Both the position numbers and the translations under genes were made by a program. Below the pieces are notes generated by a model, which worked only from the letters and a program-made list of their open reading frames with translations, did not search any database and had not been told where the DNA came from. 64,000 nt of DNA. Origin: an uncultured Vampirovibrio sp. GTDB taxonomy: Bacteria > Cyanobacteriota > Vampirovibrionia > Gastranaerophilales > Gastranaerophilaceae. Within the stretch, counting starts at the first letter, position 1; each line of letters begins with the position of its first letter. The DNA lies in contig CAJTXT010000004.1 of NCBI GenBank assembly GCA_910583875.1, positions 1 to 64,000 on the forward strand, given 5' to 3'. Shown in pieces: positions 58,880 through 64,000 of this stretch.

Positions 58880-60242
58880 TTGTATTTTCAAACTCAAGCA
58901 TTTTTTCTTCCTTGTCTGATTCTATATAGATTCTTAAAAGCGGTTCTGTACCGCTTTTTCTTATTAGAATCGTACTGCCGTCATTTAAATATAGCTTTAG
59001 TCCATCCATTGTGTTTGTTTTATCTATTCTATATTCACCTATATTTGTATAGGTCTTAAATTTATTTATTATTTCATCTTGTTCTTCTTTAGATTCCAGT
59101 TTTAAATCTATTCTGTTATTTATAAAGTTTCTGCATAAACTTTGTAAAAATTCCTTGTGAAGTTCAACAAGAGTTTTATTATTATATGCAAGCATTTCCA
59201 TAATTAATAAGTTTGCAAGAATACCGTCTTTTTCTGGAATATGACCTTTAATACTTAATCCGCCGGATTCTTCACCAGCTATAATAACTTCATTTTTTCG
59301 CATTGCGCTGCCCAGCCATTTGAAACCTACAGGTGTTTCTATAACTTCAATATTATTTTGTTTTGCATATAAATCCAGCATGGCACTTGCACCTACTGTT
59401 TTTGCAAGCTTACCTGTAAACTTTTTGTTTTTTACAAGGTGCTGTAAAAGCATTGCAATAATATCGTTTGCACTTACAAAGTTACCCTCTTCATCAAATA
59501 CGCCAAATCGGTCGCCGTCACCATCATTGCTTAAACCTATTTTATGATTTTTAATGCATAATTGTTTTAACTCGGGCAGATATTTTTCTTTAGGGTCTGG
59601 CATGTGACCGCCAAAATTAATATCTCTTTCCATATTTTGTGAGTTATTTGGTATATCATATTTATCTAAAATTTGTTTGAATAATTTTGCAGCAGCACCA
59701 TGGTGTCCGTCATAATTTATTTCTATACCTGCTTGTTTTATTTTTTCTATATCAATAATTTTCTTTATATGTTCAAAATAATCTTCATCAAAAGAAACTT
59801 CTTGATATTCTTTAGCTGATGTTGTGCTGCTAAAACTATTTTCAAGATTATTAACTATATCTTTAACCATATAATCTTCAGCGGGGCCTCCATAAGGCGG
59901 AATAAATTTAATTCCTAAATATTCCGGCGGATTATGCGAGGCTGTAAGCATTATTGCATAGGCATTTTTTAATAATGCAGAGTATGCTAAAACTGGTGTT
60001 GCAACTATTTTTGAACTTACTTCTACTTCAAATCCGAAATTTGCAAGCTTTTTTGCTATATAAAATGCAAATTCATCAGCTTTATTCCTCGGGTCATACC
60101 CTATTAATATTTTTTTATCAAATTTTGCTTCATTATATACATATAAAGCTATTGCATTTATTACTTTATCAGTATTTTCATAAGTAAAATCTTTATTTAA
60201 TATTGCTCTCCAGCCATCTGTACCAAATTTTATATTTGTCAT
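58863..60242 (-). CDS. phosphoglucomutase/phosphomannomutase (alpha-D-phosphohexomutase)
   Basis: The phosphoserine loop is TASHNPPEYLGIKF, the metal site DGDGDRFGVF, the sugar-binding loop GEESGGLSIKGH and the phosphate site RKSGTEPLLRIY. The N-terminus FGTDGWRAILNKDFTYEN fits bacterial phosphoglucomutase/PMM. It interconverts the 1- and 6-phosphates of hexoses and supplies nucleotide sugars for envelope glycans. 459 aa. AAAGGG before the ATG. Which hexose it prefers is not settled by sequence. Confidence 0.92.
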   Translation of the reverse strand: MTNIKFGTDGWRAILNKDFTYENTDKVINAIALYVYNEAKFDKKILIGYDPRNKADEFAFYIAKKLANFGFEVEVSSKIVATPVLAYSALLKNAYAIMLTASHNPPEYLGIKFIPPYGGPAEDYMVKDIVNNLENSFSSTTSAKEYQEVSFDEDYFEHIKKIIDIEKIKQAGIEINYDGHHGAAAKLFKQILDKYDIPNNSQNMERDINFGGHMPDPKEKYLPELKQLCIKNHKIGLSNDGDGDRFGVFDEEGNFVSANDIIAMLLQHLVKNKKFTGKLAKTVGASAMLDLYAKQNNIEVIETPVGFKWLGSAMRKNEVIIAGEESGGLSIKGHIPEKDGILANLLIMEMLAYNNKTLVELHKEFLQSLCRNFINNRIDLKLESKEEQDEIINKFKTYTNIGEYRIDKTNTMDGLKLYLNDGSTILIRKSGTEPLLRIYIESDKEEKMLEFENTIKQLC

Positions 60243-60305
60243 ATTTTTCCCTTTTTTTATAATTTTATGTAAAATAATTTTATATAATAATTAAAGGTTT
60301 AGCAA

Positions 60306-61163
60306 ATGTCTGAATTAAAAGCAAAAAATATTTATTATTTAGGACCGGATGGTTCAAATGCTCATAATGCAATGTTAAAGTTTGTTGAATCTTGTAATGT
60401 AATTGTAGAAAATCATATTGCCTGTAAAAGTATTAAAACTGCATTAGAAGCAATAGAAAATGATTTTGACTCTATATGTGTGCTTCCTATAGAAAATTCA
60501 ATAGAAGGAATTGTACGGGAAACAATAGATAATTTCTTAAAATTTAAGGATAGTTCAATCAGAATTAATGGAGAGTTGACACTTCCTATAAATCACATGC
60601 TTTTATCAAAAACTAATAATAAAACTAAAATAACAAAAGTTTTTTCTCATCCGCAGGCGCTTGCTCAATGCGGGAATTTCTTATATAAAAATTATCCTAA
60701 TGTTGAATTAAAAGAAGTTTCTTCCACCAGTTATGCAGCTCAAAAGGTTTCGTTTGATAATGATGAAACTATTGCAGCTATTGCAAATGAAACCTGCGCA
60801 AAGTTATTTAATCTAAATATAATAGAGTCTAATATCAATGATGAAAAAGATAATAAAACCAGATTTTATATTTTAAGCAGAACAAATTTATTTGATGGTG
60901 ATATTAATTCTAAGACGGCGGTGATTTTATCAACTAAAAATCATTCGGGTGCATTATGTGATGTTTTACAAATTCTTGCAAAGCATAAAATAAATTTGAC
61001 TTGTATAGACTCCCGTCCTTCAAGAAAAAAACTCGGAGAATATATGTTCTTTATGGAATTGGACGGGCATGAGACAGAAAATAAAATAAAAACTGCTTTA
61101 GATGAATTAACTAATTATGTGGATTTTATAAGAGTTTTAGGTTCATTTAAAATATATAATTAA
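60306..61163 (+). CDS. pheA: prephenate dehydratase
   Basis: It converts prephenate to phenylpyruvate in phenylalanine synthesis. YYLGPDGSNAHNAM, CVLPIENSIEGIVRETID, NKTRFYIL (the TRF motif) and a C-terminal ACT domain (GALCDVLQILAKHKINLTCI, DSRPSRKKLGEYMFFMEL) for phenylalanine feedback are present. No chorismate mutase is fused. 285 aa. AAAGGTTTAGCA precedes the ATG and TATAAT near 60282 is a likely -10 box. Confidence 0.94.
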   Translation: MSELKAKNIYYLGPDGSNAHNAMLKFVESCNVIVENHIACKSIKTALEAIENDFDSICVLPIENSIEGIVRETIDNFLKFKDSSIRINGELTLPINHMLLSKTNNKTKITKVFSHPQALAQCGNFLYKNYPNVELKEVSSTSYAAQKVSFDNDETIAAIANETCAKLFNLNIIESNINDEKDNKTRFYILSRTNLFDGDINSKTAVILSTKNHSGALCDVLQILAKHKINLTCIDSRPSRKKLGEYMFFMELDGHETENKIKTALDELTNYVDFIRVLGSFKIYN

Positions 61164-61196
61164 AAAAAGAGAAACTAATTAGTTTCTCTTTTTTAA
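61163..61196. terminator. bidirectional terminator after pheA
   Basis: AAAAAAGAGAAACTAATTAG continues to its mirror half TTAGTTTCTCTTTTTT, a perfect 32-bp palindrome with T/A tracts on both ends. It serves pheA and the convergent 149-aa gene. Confidence 0.85.
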
Positions 61197-61215
61197 TTAT
61201 TTATCAAATAAATTT

Positions 61216-61665
61216 TTAATGCTTAACTTTGCTAGTAACAAAATCTTTTACAGCGTTAAATTTTGTAGAAATTTTATCTGCAATATGTAAATCTTGAACT
61301 TTTGATTTTAAAGCACCTGCTTTTTCTGTAATAGTAGAAACAGCTTTTTGAACTTTAGGTTGAGCTGTTGTATAAATTTTTGAATTTGTAATTTTTGATT
61401 TAATTGCAGAAGCAACAATTTTTTCTTTTGCTGCTGCTATCATTGGATCTGCTTTTTTAACTATTGCATCAGCAGGTTTTTTTAATGCAGCTTTAATTCC
61501 TTCAATAACTTTATTGCCATCAGCAGGATTTAATTTTCCTGTTTTTGATGCTTGATATAAAACTGCACCTGTAGCAACTGTAACTGCTGCAGCGGTAGCA
61601 ACTGTTTTTGCTGCTTTCTTTACAGGACTGTATGATTTAGCTGGTTGTACAGGTTGAATTGACAT
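61216..61665 (-). CDS. small lineage-specific membrane protein, 149 aa
   Basis: GGGAGATAAATC lies before the ATG. The N-terminus (MSIQPVQPAKSYSPVKKAAK) resembles other small proteins in this window. One Ala-rich hydrophobic segment (TVATAAAVTVATGAVLYQAS, about 21-40) is followed by a long basic helical region with Lys/Ala-rich repeats (AADAIVKKADPMIAAAKEKI-like). It may sit at the membrane with the helix in the cytoplasm. Codons are unusually Ala-rich for this genome. Function unknown; it is next to a gene of the same style. Confidence 0.65.
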   Translation of the reverse strand: MSIQPVQPAKSYSPVKKAAKTVATAAAVTVATGAVLYQASKTGKLNPADGNKVIEGIKAALKKPADAIVKKADPMIAAAKEKIVASAIKSKITNSKIYTTAQPKVQKAVSTITEKAGALKSKVQDLHIADKISTKFNAVKDFVTSKVKH

Positions 61666-61784
61666 GATTTATCTCCCTAAGTTTATTTTTCTATTAAGTA
61701 TAACATCTATACATAAAAAAATTTGTTATTCATGAAAAATATTGTAAACTAAATGTTACACAAATATTTTATTATAAATATAGT

Positions 61785-61813
61785 AAAAAGGGAACTATAT
61801 TAGTTCCCTTTTT
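61785..61813. terminator. terminator between the two small membrane-protein genes
   Basis: AAAAAGGGAACTA/TAGTTCCCTTTTT with loop TAT is a 13-bp perfect stem with T tracts on both sides. It ends the minus-strand 139-aa gene. Confidence 0.85.
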
Positions 61814-61836
61814 CTAGAGGTAATTATTTTTTTAAT

Positions 61837-62256
61837 TTATCTTGTGATAGGAGTTTTGCTTGGTAATTTTTGTGTAATAAAATCTTTTGCTAATAATGCT
61901 TTATCTACAATAAAGTTTTTAGCTACAACAGCTTTATCTGCAATGAAGTTGCCGGCTGTTGATAAATAGCCTTTTGCTTTATTTAAAAGTTGATTACTTC
62001 CTTCAGCAAAAATATTTGTTTTAGTTGCTCCAAATGCTAAACCAGCTGCTATTGCACCTGCTGCAATAATTGTGCCTAATATTGCTTTTGCTGGAGATTT
62101 CTTTTTTGCTGAAGTATTATTTATACTTGTTGATGCAGCTGGAGTTTCTTGCGGTATAGTATATGTTTGAGGTTTGTTAATAATGTCTTGGAAATTGGTT
62201 GAAGAGTTTCCAAATCTTGTAGTTGCTGCTGTAAATCTTACCGGACTAATATTCAT
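61837..62256 (-). CDS. small lineage-specific membrane protein with N-terminal SPVRF peptide, 139 aa
   Basis: AGGAGG five nt before ATG 62256 sets the start. The product begins MNISPVRFTAATTRFGNSST. Then comes a Ser/Thr/Pro-rich region and an Ala/Gly-rich membrane helix (ILGTIIAAGAIAAGLAFGA, about 60-78). The C-terminus has three tandem short repeats: GNFIADKAVVA, KNFIVDKALLA and KDFITQKLPSK. It resembles the 149-aa neighbour in design. Function unknown. Confidence 0.68.
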   Translation of the reverse strand: MNISPVRFTAATTRFGNSSTNFQDIINKPQTYTIPQETPAASTSINNTSAKKKSPAKAILGTIIAAGAIAAGLAFGATKTNIFAEGSNQLLNKAKGYLSTAGNFIADKAVVAKNFIVDKALLAKDFITQKLPSKTPITR

Positions 62257-62492
62257 AATTACCTCCTTCACTTTGGTATCTTCTTAAAACATCTCAAGAA
62301 TACAAATTGTTCTTTATTTTTGCAAGTTTTACAAAACGTAACATGTAAGAAGACACAATGTAATACAAAATAGACCATACTTAGTATATCATATTAACCT
62401 AATTAAAAAAACTTTTTTAAAATTTTGGAATAATTTTTTTATGTTTGTAATCATATAAAATAGAAACTAATTTATTGGGAAGAGAGAATTTA

Positions 62493-64000
62493 ATGAGCAA
62501 TGCAGATACAAAAAGTTTAGTAATAGATGAAAAAGCACATGGTTATGCCAAAATATATGCATCATTGTTAAAAGATGAATTTCAAAGGAAAAGAGCTTAT
62601 GCTTCAATAGCGGCTTTATATTCATTTATTAATATTTTAGAAAAATCGCCTTGTGGAATTCAGAAATCAATGACTCTTTTCCGTAACCCGCAAATTAATG
62701 AACAATATGAAATTGCAGATTTATATGTTAATAAATGGCATTTAGATGTAAGAGTTGTTACTGGCGGTGATGCTGTTCTTGTTCCTAAAATCCATTATGA
62801 CAGTAATATAGTACCTGATTTCTATATTGTTATAAAAGTTGATGCTGGTTTAAAAGAAGCTGAACTTATTGGTATCGCAGATACTTCTTCTTGTTCAAAA
62901 GAAACTTATGATGCTAATTATTATTGTATTCCATTTAATTCTTTAATAGATTATGAGACTTTCCTAAGTAAGGTTAAAACACAAAAACTCGAAAATTATA
63001 CAGAAAGTGAACATTCTTTATTTACTGAAAATTATCTCGGTTTAATGGATAATGAACTGGACTTACAAACTAAGAATAAAATTTTAAATCATCTTTTTAA
63101 ATGTAGTGAGTGCAGAACTGAGTTTTGTTGTTTTACCGGGTTTGAAATGGTTAGCTGCAATGCCATAAAATACCCTGATATTATAGAAGACCAAACGCTT
63201 TCAATAGTTGGCGCTCAAAATGTAGATAATAAAGAATATGAAGGTAAAGAAGAAAACATTTATATAGGTGATGATGAGGAAGAAAAAGAAACTCAAGCTG
63301 ATGCACCGGAAGAAACAGTTTCTGATATTCTTGATGAATTATTTAGTGTTGATGATGACTTTATAGAAACTGAATCTGCTACAGAAAAAGATATTGATAC
63401 AGATTTGAATATTATTGAAGATAAAAATGATGATGAGCTTGAAATAATAGAAGAAGATGATTCAACAAAATTATCTCTTGTAGATGATAATATCGATATG
63501 ATTTTAGACTCGGATTTTACAGAAGAAACACCATCTGAGTTAGAAGTTCTTGATAAAACTCAAGATAACATTTTGGATGAGGAATTTGTTATTCTTGAAC
63601 AACCCGATGATATTAGTATTATAGATAATTCATCTTCTGATAATATATCTGAAATTGAAGAAATTCCAAATGAAAATTCAAGTTCACATGGTGATTATAT
63701 CCAAAAAGTGATTGTTGATTATGATGATACAGGTGAACCTGTATATTCATATATAACAAATGTTTCGCAAGATGAATCAAATTCCAAGGAAAATTCGGAA
63801 ATTAAAGAAATAGAAGAAATAGAAGATATTAATGAAAATTCTGATTTTGAAGAATTTCCTGAAAAAGAAGATGATGAAAATTCTTCATTAGATAGCAATT
63901 CTGAAATAGAAAATATCGATGATGAAGATTTAGATAATATTCTTGATGAAGAATTTGAAGTATATAATGATGATAATTCTGATATTCAATATGAAGAAAC
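62493..64000 (+). CDS. DUF1822-like protein with long acidic tail, 3' end outside window
   Basis: The frame is open from ATG 62493 (after GGGAAGAGAG) to the window end, at least 502 codons. Residues about 1-190 have the layout of cyanobacterial DUF1822: ADLYVNKWHLDVRVVTGGDA, VPDFYIVIKVDAGLKEAELI, then ADTSSCSKETYDANYYCIPF. A Cys-rich piece (FKCSECRTEFCCF) follows. The rest is extremely acidic and likely disordered. It contains four copies of an ILD-x-x-F motif (near 63331, 63502, 63568 and 63937). DUF1822 function is unknown. The gene is plainly real despite lacking its end. Confidence 0.62.
   Translation, partial: MSNADTKSLVIDEKAHGYAKIYASLLKDEFQRKRAYASIAALYSFINILEKSPCGIQKSMTLFRNPQINEQYEIADLYVNKWHLDVRVVTGGDAVLVPKIHYDSNIVPDFYIVIKVDAGLKEAELIGIADTSSCSKETYDANYYCIPFNSLIDYETFLSKVKTQKLENYTESEHSLFTENYLGLMDNELDLQTKNKILNHLFKCSECRTEFCCFTGFEMVSCNAIKYPDIIEDQTLSIVGAQNVDNKEYEGKEENIYIGDDEEEKETQADAPEETVSDILDELFSVDDDFIETESATEKDIDTDLNIIEDKNDDELEIIEEDDSTKLSLVDDNIDMILDSDFTEETPSELEVLDKTQDNILDEEFVILEQPDDISIIDNSSSDNISEIEEIPNENSSSHGDYIQKVIVDYDDTGEPVYSYITNVSQDESNSKENSEIKEIEEIEDINENSDFEEFPEKEDDENSSLDSNSEIENIDDEDLDNILDEEFEVYNDDNSDIQYEE

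Overview
The window is a low-GC bacterial chromosome segment. Several features point to the non-photosynthetic cyanobacterial sister lineage (Melainabacteria/Vampirovibrionia, most likely gut Gastranaerophilales): an LL-diaminopimelate aminotransferase (DapL), a cyanobacterial-looking RNA polymerase omega subunit, a DUF1822-like protein running off the right edge, a soluble FlhA-C-domain protein, and a set of small proteins that open with a short 'M-x-(I/V)-x-P-(I/V)-x-F' type peptide. The lineage call is inference from gene content; no rRNA is present to confirm it.

Layout. 1-3.3 kb: the 3' part of a tRNA-Pro, an unknown protein, two XRE regulators with a decayed third copy, a DUF2085 membrane protein and a secreted protein. 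3.5-10 kb: a YhaO/YhaN (SbcD/SbcC-like) pair followed by the biotin genes bioF-bioG-bioC. 10-17.9 kb (minus strand): one type I restriction-modification operon, hsdM - RhuM/Fic-Doc fusion - membrane-anchored protein - hsdS - zinc-ribbon protein - hsdR. 18-27.5 kb: yifB/comM, a 41-bp perfect inverted repeat at the promoter of serine dehydratase sdaAB, dapL, the glutamate synthase small subunit, a flippase-like protein, a TPR protein, a palindrome-rich 470-bp gap, rpoZ-like and rpsT. 27.6-31.8 kb: a large lineage-specific membrane protein with an internal duplication, then rdgB, uppS and an Abi-like HEPN protein preceded by a small structured RNA with its own promoter and terminator. 32-48 kb: gyrA-ridA-dtd, ade, a radical SAM protein, the orphan FlhA-C protein, clpP, a ROK kinase, holA-holB, a nitrilase-family amidase, dacB and superoxide reductase. 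48-64 kb: a pseudo-HD-GYP protein, two glycosyltransferases, queA-yidC, miaA, a uridine-kinase-like protein, a phosphohexomutase, pheA, three lineage-specific small proteins and the partial DUF1822-like gene.

Dispersed through the gaps at seven loci is a family of short hairpin repeats (core CTGAACTTGTTTCAG), usually as two inverted units about 100 bp apart. The stems vary in a compensatory way. Several genes (sdaAB, the radical SAM gene, the nitrilase gene, the gene before miaA) have a -10 box ending 6-7 nt before ATG, suggesting leaderless mRNAs.

The most interesting candidate system is the minus-strand module at 30572-31708: small HTH protein, a promoter (TTGAAA-17-TATCAT), a ~114-nt RNA with two hairpins that both display GGGTGTATCC, an intrinsic terminator, then a HEPN (R-x4-H) Abi-like gene. 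This is the architecture of an RNA-antitoxin/HEPN-toxin unit. Other unusual items are the FlhA cytoplasmic domain without any export-gate membrane part, and an HD-GYP protein in which most metal ligands are replaced.
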